A stretch of 64,000 bases of DNA from Eutreptiella sp. 'Long Island Sound 2002' (Eukaryota > Euglenozoa > Euglenophyceae > Eutreptiales > Eutreptiaceae): contig OZ038385.1 of NCBI GenBank assembly GCA_964036045.1, positions 32,268,641 to 32,332,640 on the forward strand. The letters run 5' to 3'. The position numbers and the translations under genes are program-made. This document shows positions 29,348 through 39,628 of this stretch, one piece after another. Each line of letters begins with the position of its first letter. Position 1 is the first letter of the stretch. The notes beneath the pieces were generated by a model that made no database searches, was not told where the DNA came from, and was given only the letters and a program-made list of their open reading frames with translations.

Positions 29348-31724
29348 TTTGTCTTCTCGATCTCCTTGTGAAGAAGGTCCCTACCAGGACCGGCCCCTGC
29401 TGTGCCCCTTCCGCCTGTCACCCCTGCTGACTTGCTCTTGATCAGCGATTGCATTTCTCAAAATCCAGGGTCCAAAATCCAAAAATATAGAAAATACAAT
29501 CCTCCTTCAACCCTGAACAGCAACCAGATCCCACAAATACAGCAATAACCCAATCCACACTGCGGGCTTCGGTTCAGCACACCGGTTGTCTCACGGTGGC
29601 GGGCATGTACAAGAATTGCACCAAAGAGGAAAAGCCCTGAAATTGGCATATGAACACAAATAAAGCAATGTTGGGGAAAGATGGAAACGTACACATTCAC
29701 AGCCATAGACCCCTCATTCCCTGGACTCAAGACCTTCCCTTGACTCGCCAACATGATGCCCTGAACCCAGTCAAATAGGATGGCTAAATGCCATGTGTCA
29801 AAAGTCACTACACAAACCCCAAAAATGTGTTCACTTCCCAGCCTCTAAATCCTAGCCCAATGGGGGAGGTGGCATGTCATGGCCTAGAGTGGCACTCAGG
29901 ACCATGCACTACCCTGACATAAATTTGGTTGGACTTGGAGTCAATTGGGCTTGGAGAACTGCCCCATGAAGATGACCTCACAACATGGCAAAATCAGGCA
30001 AATCCCACCATTATGCCCAAAACGGATTATATACTCAAAAATGCATACCGCAAATATTCAAATGCTCCATGCATGTGTCAAACCGGAAAGTAATATACAA
30101 GGGTGATGTAGACCAAAAGTCCATGCCAAAGAATATCCCATCATTGGCTCCGAAATCCCTCCGGTTATGTAGATGACATGCTTCACAAGTCAACTCATGA
30201 ATTTGAGACCTAATTTTGTGAGGCCTCGTGTGCCAAGCCAAAGTGACCATGTGATCCGGCATATGGTGAGGTACAACACCGAAGCATATGCCAACATATA
30301 AGCAACATACCATAGTTCACGGATCTCGGGGCACTTTACTGTTAGCCGACCAGTTGAGCACATAAAACACAAAAATGAGCATAAAATGAGGTCAAAAACA
30401 TGCAAATAATGCCAAATTCAAGATAATTACAATAGTATATAACTTCGCTCACCCATGGTATCGACCTATGATTCAAAACACAATTGCTGGGGACCATTTG
30501 CAAACAATCCCCTACTTGGATCCCCACATGGACGCATAGGGACACCTTCGAACCTCCTCCCAACACGCACCATGAAAATGGGAAAATTGATAATGGCGCT
30601 TGTGGGTCCCTCTGTAAGCCCTCCCACATGCACTATATGAGCGGTAGACTTAGTCTAGCACTATGGAGTTCACCATTGGGACATGGGCGAAGCCCTTGCC
30701 ACGTATGACTCCATATATCTTCCTACAAACGGAGATATATAACATGGGCGTGAGCATATCGAAGCACATACCATGCATATAACACATACCCTCAAAAGGT
30801 GGCTCCCACCATGATATGCCATGCCCCTCCATGGACATAACTTCACGTTAAAAATACGTAGGAACCCAAAGAAAAGTGTCTATGCAACCCCAACACTCAT
30901 GCGGTACACTCGAAAGTCGCAATAAAATATTCGGTTGCACGGCCCAAGAGTTATATATCACTTTCTACCCTCTTGACCATTATCCCTTGCTATACTGGGC
31001 ATGTGTACACACCAAAGGCGTTTGATGCTTTCTAAATTAAGTTGAGACCAAGGCGGTTCCAACCCAATTTCCAAAATTGATATTCACCGCCGTGAGCCGG
31101 AGATATGATTCTTCAAAGTTGTCTCACGAATCACTTTTGTTTCGACTATATCTCCAAGCAAAATGAAGGGCACAACAAAAGGAAGGTTGATTCGTGATTG
31201 GGGAAAAATGTACGACCACTCGAGATTCATCATATCGAGTGCGGCGATGTCGAAGTCGAAAATCCGATTCTGAAAGTCTGAAAAAATCGGATTAATTTTG
31301 CGAGTGTATAATATGAAAATTGCGGAAGCAACGAACCCTTTACTGATGAAATCTGACCCTTCATCGGGGTTTCCGCCAAAATATCTGTAAATAACAGTTA
31401 ACCAATCGGTTACCGCAAAATCTCGAGCCAACTGACAGTCGCCGATACATTGACAATCAGAACGGAAGGCGGAAAAATTACGGAAACTTTGTGATGAAAA
31501 AAACCCTGTAAATTCCTGATATTCTGATATATAAATCTCAGCTGGCGGCGCCTCGGTACTGAATATGGCCGCTCATAGCCGGAATGGCCAAACCTATCAC
31601 ACTGTCACATCAGGTTAGGTCAGTTGGATGGGAGAGTATGATATCAGCCAATGGCGGCTTGCCGGCACATAGATACACACCCCAAGTGACCCCAAGATGG
31701 CCACGGGGGTCCGAACCGGCTTCA
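29348..31724 (-). repeat. Long LTR-like non-coding block between element B pol and element A gag
   Basis: On - it begins TGAAGCC right after B's purine tract (31725-31735). It contains a TATATA box at about 31526-31535 and matches the + strand block at 1196-2200 over its first ~950 bp. It runs without any coding sequence to the element A gag start. The simplest reading is B's 3' LTR followed by, or fused with, A's 5' LTR and leader. I could not find the internal boundary or a primer-binding site. Small open frames here are not supported. Confidence 0.45.
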
Positions 31725-32117
31725 CCCCCCTTCTCAGAGCGTTGTATCCGCTTGGAAGTCAGTGAAGAGAGGACGGGAGGACCCAATGGGCTCCAAACCC
31801 CCCCCCCACGTCCCAAGGACCCATGGAGCCCCCACACATGTCGTAGGCGTCTCCCATGCCCCAAGGGAGGGGTGAGGACACTCGTAATCGGTGCCCTACG
31901 CCATATCCGGTCTCCTCTTGATCTACAACATGGACCAAGGGGATCAAAGATAGAGAAACGTCGTCGGTCGACCTAAATAAGTATACCACAATGAAATATA
32001 TATGTGGAGATCGAGTGAAGGGGGTATATGGCCAATCAAGGCCAAGAAATCCCCGGATGAACGCCCGCACCCGTCTCCCCAAGCACAAAAACAAACAAAA
32101 ATGCCAAGGAGGATCCA

Positions 32118-32624
32118 TTACGGTGCTACTGCAGCCACCAAATGGACCAACACATCCTTGACATCGGAAGAAATGTTCTTTTTCTTCAGATACTCCATCC
32201 AGACCGTGGTGTACCTCGGCACAAAATTGCTCGGAGGCTCCCACGAATCCCTGGATGCGGCGAATCCCTTCCAACGGACTTTATAAAGCCTCCCCCCAGG
32301 CGTCCCCGGGTCCGGCTTGTCCGCCAGGATCCTCTCGGCGGTGAGATTGTCGTCCTCACCCTCGTCGTCCGAGTCCACATCGCCGGCCGTGAACTCGAAG
32401 GTGACGGGACGTCCGCTGGGGTCTGGTGCTCGGGGACGAAGCTGGGTGTGGTCGCGGTCCAGGATCTTGTTATTCCCCACACGAACCGCATACACATCCT
32501 GCCCGACTTTCCGCACGATTACCCCCGGCACATACCAAGATGCCTGCCGATGCCTGGACAGGACATCCTTGTGGTGCCGCTCCACCCATACGGTGTCTTG
32601 GAGAGCATACTTCTGGACTTTTCC
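32118..32624 (-). CDS. Element B integrase C-terminus and chromodomain
   Basis: Follows the TAG at 32625-32627 in the same frame. The first part is a GKVQKYALQDTVWVERHHKD-type integrase tail (SH3-like region). The C-terminus is a chromodomain with the signature LYKVRWKGFAASRDSWEPPSNF. Chromodomains of chromoviruses bind modified histone tails and steer integration to heterochromatin. The frame ends in TAA. Confidence 0.85.
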   Translation of the reverse strand, partial: GKVQKYALQDTVWVERHHKDVLSRHRQASWYVPGVIVRKVGQDVYAVRVGNNKILDRDHTQLRPRAPDPSGRPVTFEFTAGDVDSDDEGEDDNLTAERILADKPDPGTPGGRLYKVRWKGFAASRDSWEPPSNFVPRYTTVWMEYLKKKNISSDVKDVLVHLVAAVAP

Positions 32625-33461
32625 CTACTTGAAGTACTTGCCCCTCTTCTCATGCTCGTCCTGAAGTGCTTTGCACACCTTGGCCGCCGTGTCGTCCGCC
32701 TCAGCCATCATAGCGTTCGCATCCCGGGCCACTTTGCCATGGTTCATCCACGGGAGAGTGCGTGACACTCGATCCCGTAGGAACAGGATGCGATGGGGCG
32801 ACAGTCCAGTGGGTCCCGGAAGGTCACGGTACGCCTGGAGCACTTTCCACAGCGAATTATACCAATTCCGGCCCGGTTCGTCAATGTGCAGCTGGCGGAA
32901 CTTCTCGAACATCTGCCGCCCAGCCACCTCAGCCCGGGCATTCGACCGGCTGTGGTACGCCACGGTCTTGGCGTGCCGAATCCCCATGTGCTTGCACATC
33001 GTCTTGAACCACGTCCCTACGAATTGACTGCCCCCATTGCTGCAGATGACAGCTTGGACATCAAAAATCATCAACCAATGCCTGATCATGGCATTAGCGA
33101 CGGTCTTGGCCTGCAGACCCACTCCATGCTTGTCCTTCTTGTCCTTCTTCTTGGACTTCTTGCCCGGGACCGCCACGATATACCCGCTATGCCTATCCAC
33201 CGCCAGGATGACACAGTTGTAGGTCTCTCCTTCCACGGTGACCTCCGGCATGGCGAATACGTCCATGGCCACGGACCGCATGGGGGCCACCAGTATGGCC
33301 GTATACACCGGGTTGCCCGCCGTGGAGTGGTTGGGGCTCTTCGTGGCCCGACACACGGCGCAGTCGCTGCTGTACTTGTCCAGGAGGGCGTAGTACCCCG
33401 GTGGGAACTTGAACCGCCACTCCAGGTCCTGCTGCATCTTGTCCCGACCAGGATGCATGAG
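32625..33461 (-). pseudogene. Element B integrase core with a lost catalytic residue
   Basis: The zinc domain is split by the TAG at 33462-33464: its first histidines (HWHNA) lie before it, and MHPGRDK and the CAVC pair lie after it. In the core, the first Asp is in AMDVFAMPEV, and the Glu is in ARAEVAGR. The middle Asp of the D,D-35-E triad is replaced: the conserved block reads CSNGGSQF, where SDGG is expected, a single G-to-A change. The protein therefore should not catalyse strand transfer. It ends at a TAG (32625) in frame with the chromodomain segment. Confidence 0.85.
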
Positions 33462-36302
33462 CTAGGCGTTATGCCAGTGGTCAATGAGCTCCTCCATTCG
33501 GTTCTCAGGGACCAATAGCTTGTCCTTGAGGAACAGTTTATCCCCATCCTCGGTCAAGCCCTCGGGCCATTCGTCGTCCGACAGGGCGCTCACGGCATTC
33601 CAGTACTTGCTCCAGTGCTCGGATGCCGCATAGTCATCCGACGAGTCCTCTGTGAGCACCGACCTGACTAGCTCTACAGGGGCCACCATCCATTGCTCGA
33701 GGATTTCCTCTCGAATAGCTTGGACTCGGGCTCCCCGGAACTTGGCCAGGTCCGTACGGTTTGCCATCACCACAAAGCACTTGACCCCCTCTTGCTCCAT
33801 GGCCTTCTCCATCTCGATGATGCGCTTGGCCTCCTCGGTCTCCTCGGCGTCCCCATGGCTGGATATGTCCATCCAAGCCTTGCCCGCGGGGTAGGCCCAT
33901 TGACTGAGGCAGTCTGCCACAGTGTTGTCCTTCCCCGGGACGTATACGACGCTGAGGTCGAACTTAGCGAACGTCTCATGCCATCGGGGCCTCCTTGCCG
34001 CCGGTCCCGAGGGAGTGTCGACGTGCTCCTTGTGCCAGCTCTGCAAGGACTGATGGTCCGTGCAAACCACCACCGGTTGCAATCCGACGTGGCCAGACCA
34101 CTTCCTGAGCGCAGAAACAATGGCGTACGTCTCCTTCTCCCTCGCGGTCCAGGTTCGACGTTGGCCCTCGGCCAGGATCCGGCTCCAGAACGCCACGGGT
34201 ACGTGCGACCCGTCGTCCCGGACCTGCTCGAGGACTGCACCCACAGCATAGTCCGAGGCGTCCGTTCGTAGCACGAATCCCTTGTCCGGGTCAACCAGGA
34301 ACAGCCCCAGCTGCCCCAGGAGTCGCTCCTTCAGGCGGCTGAACGCATCTTCGGCCTCAGGGGTCCAGGCAAGCTTCTTCTTGCTCCCCTTCCGGCCATC
34401 GAACTTGCCCACCTGCAGCATTTTGTGCAGCGGCCCCGAGAGTTCTGCATACATCCGGACATAGCCCGAATAGTAATTGCAGAACCCCATGAAGGACCGG
34501 AGTTCGCTGATGGTCTGGGGCTTTTCCCAGTGGTGCAGGGACGCCAGCTTCCCAGGCATGGGACGGCGTTGCCCGTGACCAACCACGTGATCCGCAAACT
34601 CCACTTCCTGCACGAAGAGTGAGGCTTTGGTGGGCTTGCACACTATGTTGTGCTTGTCCAGCTCACTGAGCACTCGGCGCAGATCCTTCTCATGCGCTTC
34701 GATGAGCTCGTCCTCCGTCATGTTCTCCGTGCCGGACCCGATGATGATGTCATCCACAAAGGGGTCGGCACAGTCCCGGACTGGACCGAGTAGGTCCTCC
34801 ATCATGCGCTGGAAAGCGGCGTTGCCTCTCTTGGCGCCCATAGGCACCACTTTCCACTGCATGGGCCCCAGCGGCGTCGACATCGCTGTGCAGGTCCTGG
34901 AGTCCGGGTGTAGCGGCATCTGGTGATAGCCGTGTTTCAGGTCCAACACCGTGAAGATCCGCTTTTTCTGTTGTTTTTGGAGGATGGTGTCGATCAGGGG
35001 AAGCGAGTACGAGTCGTGCTCGGTTTGCTCGTTCAAACCCCTGTAATCCACCACCAACCTCCACTCGCCCTTCTCCTTCTTGGGCACGATAAAGGCTGGG
35101 CTGGCCCACTCACTGTCGGAGGGTTCCATCCATCCCCGCTCAATGAACTCGGCCAACAACTTCTTCATGGCCTCGGCCTGATCGCCCTGAAGCTGGTACT
35201 CCCGATGACGATAGATCTTGGGGTTCGGCTTCAGCTTGATCCTCGCTGTACCAAACCTCCCACGATCTGGAGGGTTCTTGTTGGCGACGCCACTGAATAG
35301 CCCCAGATAGGCATTGATCAGCCTCTCCTTCAGCTCGGCGACCTTCGGGTTCTCCTGGGCCTGTTCAGCTGCTTGCTTCGGTATTGATATAACCGACCGC
35401 ACTGCGGTATAGGCCTCTTCCGGGTCCGAGTCCGATTTCTCCTCGTCCGATATGCCGTTCTCATCGTCGTGGGGCGCGCTTCCCACCGATAACCTTCGGA
35501 AATTTGCGGCATCGGGCTGGTTCTTGTCGCTATCGGCCCCCATTCTTGGAAAATCCCACGTCGGCGGATCCGACCCAACCGGACCATCATATTGGTCCGC
35601 GATGTGATCCATGACCCTCGCCACGAACTCATCCTTCTCGTACTTGCCGGTGACCAACATTTTGTCATCCCACCAATGTTGAGATGTGACCATGGCCCGC
35701 CTCTTCTTGGCTGCCACACGGTCGTGCATCCCCATCCGCATGCAGTTGACGACGTCGTCGATCTCGGCGTGGGATAGGACATCAATGCCATCCACTGGCT
35801 GATCCGTCCCGTCCTTGGGCTCAAACATGACCCGCATGGGCACCGCCTCAACCCTACGGATGAATGCTTCATCACCCGTTGGCTGGGCTTGCGCCCCATC
35901 AACCAGGAAAGCCTTGGTACCCCACGCTTGACCCGGGGAGGGCATTGATACACCCTTGGCGTCGATGAACAGCTCCTCTTCTGGCCCGAATGACATCTCG
36001 TTCAGGGTGATGGAGTCCAGCGTCGACTTGAGACCTTCCAGCGGACATGGGGTGGATCCTATGCCGGTTATGACCAGGATCCCCTTCGCCCTATCCGCGA
36101 CGATCTTCTCCACCGTACGTCTGGTATTGTCCAGGGAGCCATGCCAATACATGGGCCCCCACTCCTTCAAACCCCAATGCCTGTGCCAGGCTAAATCTCC
36201 TCGATGCCAATGCCTCCTACACTTCCGCAAAAGTGAGGCATCCCGGGAAGCGAAGACGTCCGTCTCGGGCGCTTCGGCTCCCAGCGTCTGGATCATTCTG
36301 TC
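33462..36302 (-). CDS. Element B methyltransferase-like remnant, RT and RNase H
   Basis: About 944 codons. Residues ~14-110 follow the pattern of the C1 methyltransferase-like domain (DVFASRDA, then GPMYWHGSLDN, then KGILVITGIGS), but without the NPPF motif. RT has FIVPKKEKGEWR, LVVDYRGLN, LDLKHGYHQM and FVDDIII, the FVDD form of the active site. RNase H has LRTDASDYAVGAVLEQ, a KETYAIV glutamate and CTDHQSL. A connection to the integrase zinc domain follows (VPENRMEELIDHWHNA). The upstream TAG (36303) and downstream TAG (33462) are both in frame. Confidence 0.9.
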   Translation of the reverse strand, partial: DRMIQTLGAEAPETDVFASRDASLLRKCRRHWHRGDLAWHRHWGLKEWGPMYWHGSLDNTRRTVEKIVADRAKGILVITGIGSTPCPLEGLKSTLDSITLNEMSFGPEEELFIDAKGVSMPSPGQAWGTKAFLVDGAQAQPTGDEAFIRRVEAVPMRVMFEPKDGTDQPVDGIDVLSHAEIDDVVNCMRMGMHDRVAAKKRRAMVTSQHWWDDKMLVTGKYEKDEFVARVMDHIADQYDGPVGSDPPTWDFPRMGADSDKNQPDAANFRRLSVGSAPHDDENGISDEEKSDSDPEEAYTAVRSVISIPKQAAEQAQENPKVAELKERLINAYLGLFSGVANKNPPDRGRFGTARIKLKPNPKIYRHREYQLQGDQAEAMKKLLAEFIERGWMEPSDSEWASPAFIVPKKEKGEWRLVVDYRGLNEQTEHDSYSLPLIDTILQKQQKKRIFTVLDLKHGYHQMPLHPDSRTCTAMSTPLGPMQWKVVPMGAKRGNAAFQRMMEDLLGPVRDCADPFVDDIIIGSGTENMTEDELIEAHEKDLRRVLSELDKHNIVCKPTKASLFVQEVEFADHVVGHGQRRPMPGKLASLHHWEKPQTISELRSFMGFCNYYSGYVRMYAELSGPLHKMLQVGKFDGRKGSKKKLAWTPEAEDAFSRLKERLLGQLGLFLVDPDKGFVLRTDASDYAVGAVLEQVRDDGSHVPVAFWSRILAEGQRRTWTAREKETYAIVSALRKWSGHVGLQPVVVCTDHQSLQSWHKEHVDTPSGPAARRPRWHETFAKFDLSVVYVPGKDNTVADCLSQWAYPAGKAWMDISSHGDAEETEEAKRIIEMEKAMEQEGVKCFVVMANRTDLAKFRGARVQAIREEILEQWMVAPVELVRSVLTEDSSDDYAASEHWSKYWNAVSALSDDEWPEGLTEDGDKLFLKDKLLVPENRMEELIDHWHNA

Positions 36303-37184
36303 CTACACCTGCGGCGCCATTCGATACTCCGTGAGCTGAACTCCGCGGTCTCCTCTGGACTTGGCACCCACAGCTTGCATCGCTCGGACGATCCGATCCT
36401 CTTCCTCAGCATTCCATTGGGATGATCCGCATGCATAATCCGTGGACAGCCATGTGAGGCATTCATCATCCTCCCGGACCAGCGTTGCGCGATGGGGAAG
36501 GGCTCCAATGGCATTTGCCACCATGAAGTCATACCCCATGATCATATCCCAATCTGTAATGTCGGCCACATAGAAGTTCCCGGATAGAGTGCTTCTCTTC
36601 GCCAAATCAGGGCGGTTCAAGCGCTCATGCTCCCAGAATTCCATACTGATAGTGGCCTCATGGGTGCCACCATTCATAATCTCTCCATTGGCCACCTTCA
36701 GGCGTACCGGTCTACGGCTGGGCTGCAGGGATTCCTCCTTGAACAACCCTCTCCGGACCAGGCTCACCTGGGCACCCGTATCCACCAAAACATCCACCAC
36801 CAACTCCTCTTGTCCGCACCGTACACGCACCTTCAAGTGTAACTGCCGCTCGTCACCATGCGGTGTATGGACGACTCTCACGGCATGCAACTCTAGCACA
36901 TCCGGGTGCATCAGGAATTCGAGGGTATGGTCACGGATGGTGTAGATCTTGGGCTGGTCTTGCCCGGCCACGGGGCTCTCCCTGGTCGCTCCTTCCTTCT
37001 TGCCACGCCCCTTGCCCACATGAGCTTCCCTTGGCAGGGCGCTCCAGGGGTTGGGAGTGGCGTAACTCAGTGGTTTTGGCTCTTCTGGAGCCTTCGTCGG
37101 CACCCGATGTGCCTTCGCTTTCTCTGGGATTCCACTGATTTTCAGAGGAGAGACCTCCGAGGTCCCACTCCCGTGGGGGCTCCT
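36303..37184 (-). CDS. Element B aspartic protease
   Basis: Starts after the gag TAG (37185-37187) and stays in gag's frame. The active-site motif is VLVDTGAQVSLV, followed by the VANGEIMNGG flap region and a DMIMGYDFM strand. All are typical of retropepsins that cut the polyprotein. It ends in TAG, after which the methyltransferase-like/RT segment continues in frame. Confidence 0.85.
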   Translation of the reverse strand, partial: RSPHGSGTSEVSPLKISGIPEKAKAHRVPTKAPEEPKPLSYATPNPWSALPREAHVGKGRGKKEGATRESPVAGQDQPKIYTIRDHTLEFLMHPDVLELHAVRVVHTPHGDERQLHLKVRVRCGQEELVVDVLVDTGAQVSLVRRGLFKEESLQPSRRPVRLKVANGEIMNGGTHEATISMEFWEHERLNRPDLAKRSTLSGNFYVADITDWDMIMGYDFMVANAIGALPHRATLVREDDECLTWLSTDYACGSSQWNAEEEDRIVRAMQAVGAKSRGDRGVQLTEYRMAPQV

Positions 37185-37187
37185 CTA
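37144..37187 (-). other. Candidate readthrough structure at the element B gag UAG
   Basis: AGAGGAG, beginning at the A of the TAG, can pair with CTCCTCT 37 bases on. Between them lie two small hairpins: CCCAC/GTGGG with a GGGA loop, and ACCT/AGGT with a CGG loop. Together they form a three-way junction. Structures just after a gag UAG promote readthrough in some retroviruses. The pairing is by eye; no folding was computed. Confidence 0.45.
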
Positions 37188-38540
37188 GACATGGCCTGCC
37201 GCAGCTCCCTCCTGCTGCGATTCGCTCAGACTTTGTCCCCCACGTTGCTGGGCTTTGAGTTCCTCCAACCTCCTCAACATGTCCTCAGCAACCTCCTCGA
37301 TCGACCTCACGCGTCGGTCTGGGCCAAGTCCACCACCATAGCCTCTTCCTCCGCCTTTCCCTTGGCCTTTGCCTTGGCCTTTTCCCCCGTCTCCGCCCTT
37401 CGCCTTCCAATCGGCAATCCGCTGCTCCTTGGGCTTCATCTCGGGGTGGGCGGCGAAGTAGGCCTTCTTGTCAGCCTCATACACCTTGCACTGACGGTGG
37501 TCATGTGCATGGTTGTTTCCCTTGCCATAACAGACCCAGCACCCGTCGTGCTGAGACCTGTACTCCCGGAACGAGAGCGGTGGGTTCCCGATCCTCCTTG
37601 GCTCTTTGCCCTTCTTGGGTCCCACCCGGTTCCATCTGGACCGAACCTGCCCATGGTCCCTCACGTTGTGCGCCACAAACGCGAAGAAATGGGCCTCCTC
37701 GTGATCCTCCCGGGACCCGGTCCAGTGGTCTTGGCCACTTCCACTACCATCCTCCGCGGAGTTGGCCGTGTCCTCCTGGATCTCCCGATGATGGCGGTCT
37801 TCTCGGTGGCCTCGTTGTCCTGGGCCTTGTCTATCCTGCACGTGGGCCTCGTTCTTGGCGTTGAGCTTCAGCTCCACCGTGATGTACTTCACGATCTCGT
37901 CCAGGCTCATGCGGGCGAAGATGACCTGCATCTTCAGCGGCTCTCCGCGCCTCCACTCCACGTTGTTGAGGCGCATCAGCCTTTGCCCCATGGTGTCGCC
38001 GAAAACCTCCACGTAGACGGCGTTCTTCAACCCCAACATTCGGCCGGGCTCGCCGAGGTTTCGCCAGAAGAACTCCATTATTCCGGCGTTGGTGTCCTCC
38101 GACGCCATGATCTGTACGGCCACGCGCTTCTTTGCTCTCTTCTTCTCTTCATCCTCCACTCTTCTCTTCCAGTGCCCGGGGAGGACATCCTTCAGCAGCT
38201 GTTGGATCTCGCTGGCCTCATTCCAGTCCTCCACCAGCTTGAGGCTTCTTCGGTACTTGCGGATGTACCGATTCCATTCTCGGACCCTCAGTTCCGCGCG
38301 TTCCAGCGGCAGCGGAATGGACCACAAATCCTCCAACTTCTGGTTGGGGTCGTCCACTTGCTCCTCGTCCTCCAGCCACTGGAGGCAGGCCTGCTCTGTC
38401 TGGATCAATCCCTCGCGGATCTGATCCCTGAGCTCCTCCTTCAGGTCCTGCGCCAGCCTGTGTGGGAATAGTCGACATACCCACTTGTCCCTTGGCGCTC
38501 CCTTCATCTCGCCGACGACCTCCTCGGCGAATTCCTCCCA
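37185..38540 (-). pseudogene. Element B gag, N-terminally truncated
   Basis: The capsid-like part starts with WVCRLFPHRLAQDLKEEL and REWNRYIRKYRRSLK. It is followed by a charged spacer, a C-x2-C-x6-H-x6-C knuckle (CWVCYGKGNNHAHDHRQC) and a Gly/Arg-rich tail (GKGQGKGGGRGYGGGL). The gag stop is TAG. The 5' end is lost at 38540, where (GTAG)n of G2 begins. The missing N-terminus can be seen in the copy at 51990-53030. Confidence 0.85.
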
Positions 38541-39084
38541 TGTAGGTAGGTAGGTGCACTCGGTCGTGGAGAGGCGCCTCTTGGTTCCCCCTGGCGTCGC
38601 CCCTGTGACGAACAGGAAGAGGCTCCGCGCGTGAAGAGGGGAGGCGGCTTACTTCCCGCTAGACCTGACTGTTGGCCCCCAACAAAGTGGCCCTGGGCAA
38701 CGCCGGGAGGGCTGATCGCCGCCAGCGTGACATGCTTGTCTCGCCGGGAGGGTGTGCCCCCGTGCTTGCGCACGTCCCCTCCTTTGGGCGGAACCCTAGG
38801 GGTTCACCGGACTTCCTGGAGTATCCCGTTCCCAAGGCATGCATGCACGTTCTTGGTACTAGGGTTCCGAGGTGCTTGGGTGTCGCACGCTCCGCCTCGA
38901 GTCCCAAAGCAGCGCAGGCCTTAGGATGCAGCCTTACCCCCGGTCTCCGGATCTCGTTTGGCCGGGTCACCTGCATGGCACGGGCTGCCTCAGTGCCCGG
39001 GCTGTGGGCACTGGGTTTCCTACTGTTGTCCGGCGTTTGTGTTTGGGTCCGGTTGGCGGTTGGGTGTGGGTTTTGTTAACCTCG
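38541..39084 (+). repeat. G2: head of the second G/T-rich repeat
   Basis: Begins with (GTAG)n and is nearly identical to 10221-10766, including the hairpin at 38989-39015. It is cut by chromovirus C1 at 39085. Its last five bases, CCTCG (39080-39084), are repeated at 49881-49885 on the far side as the C1 target duplication. The repeat then continues from 49881. Confidence 0.85.
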
Positions 39085-39617
39085 TGAAAGTGCTGCCCTC
39101 GGTCGTTGATGGTGCCGGAGGGCTCGGGGCCGGCAAGACCAGTGGGGCAGGCACGCGAGGAGTCGACCTGAACGCTGCTATTGGGGGTAGAACCGGAGAC
39201 TCGAACACCAACGGAGGCGAGAGCAGCAACAACGGAAGCAAGATCCATGTTGAGTGTTATCCGGCAGAAAATCCCAGTCTATGAAGAAAATTGATGCGGA
39301 TTATTCTATGCACATCTGAGTGTCCATATCTGTCTGAAAAGATTTAAATAAATCCAATTGTGAAAAATATTTGGCCGATCTGGCCCGCGAGCGCGCGTCA
39401 GCGGCAAATGGCGATTCCAGCTAAATGATCGGAACGCGGCGGATTTACGGGGAATGGACCGCGGAATCAGATCCGGCATCTCAGAAATATATAGGTCTGA
39501 TCCTGAGACTGAGCTGCGAGGCGGCGATTCCGCCGAAGCAAAGAAAATGACCAAAATGTAGTTAATCTGGGGCAGATCTGTGAAAATCTGAGCAGATGGG
39601 GGTTAGCCGCACTTACA
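39085..39617 (-). repeat. C1 3' LTR (533 bp)
   Basis: Reads TGTAAGTGCGGC...CAGCACTTTCA on -. Its last 164 bp duplicate the gag start codon and first 54 codons. From that ATG (39248) an open frame leaves the LTR into flanking G2 DNA and stops at 38967, giving a 93-residue chimeric frame. The end of this LTR defines the 3' edge of the 5' LTR, because homology stops exactly here. Confidence 0.95.
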
Positions 39618-39628
39618 CTCCCCCTCCA
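39618..39628 (-). other. C1 polypurine tract
   Basis: A GGAGGGGGAG run sits directly against the TGTAAG start of the 3' LTR. It is the expected primer for second-strand DNA synthesis. The same GGGAG|TGTAA boundary is seen at the element D LTR. Confidence 0.8.

Larger units (their letters stand above)
31725..38540 (-). mobile_element. Chromovirus B (Ty3/Gypsy), gag truncated at its N-terminus
   Basis: From 38540 down to 32118 there is one uninterrupted reading frame apart from four TAG codons (37185, 36303, 33462, 32625) and a final TAA. The order is gag with a Cys/His knuckle, aspartic protease, methyltransferase-like remnant, RT, RNase H, integrase and chromodomain. A purine tract and LTR-like block follow. 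The gag N-terminus is cut at 38540 by repeat G2; a second B gag fragment lies on the other side at 51990-53030. An integrase Asp-to-Asn change indicates the copy is inactive. Confidence 0.9.
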
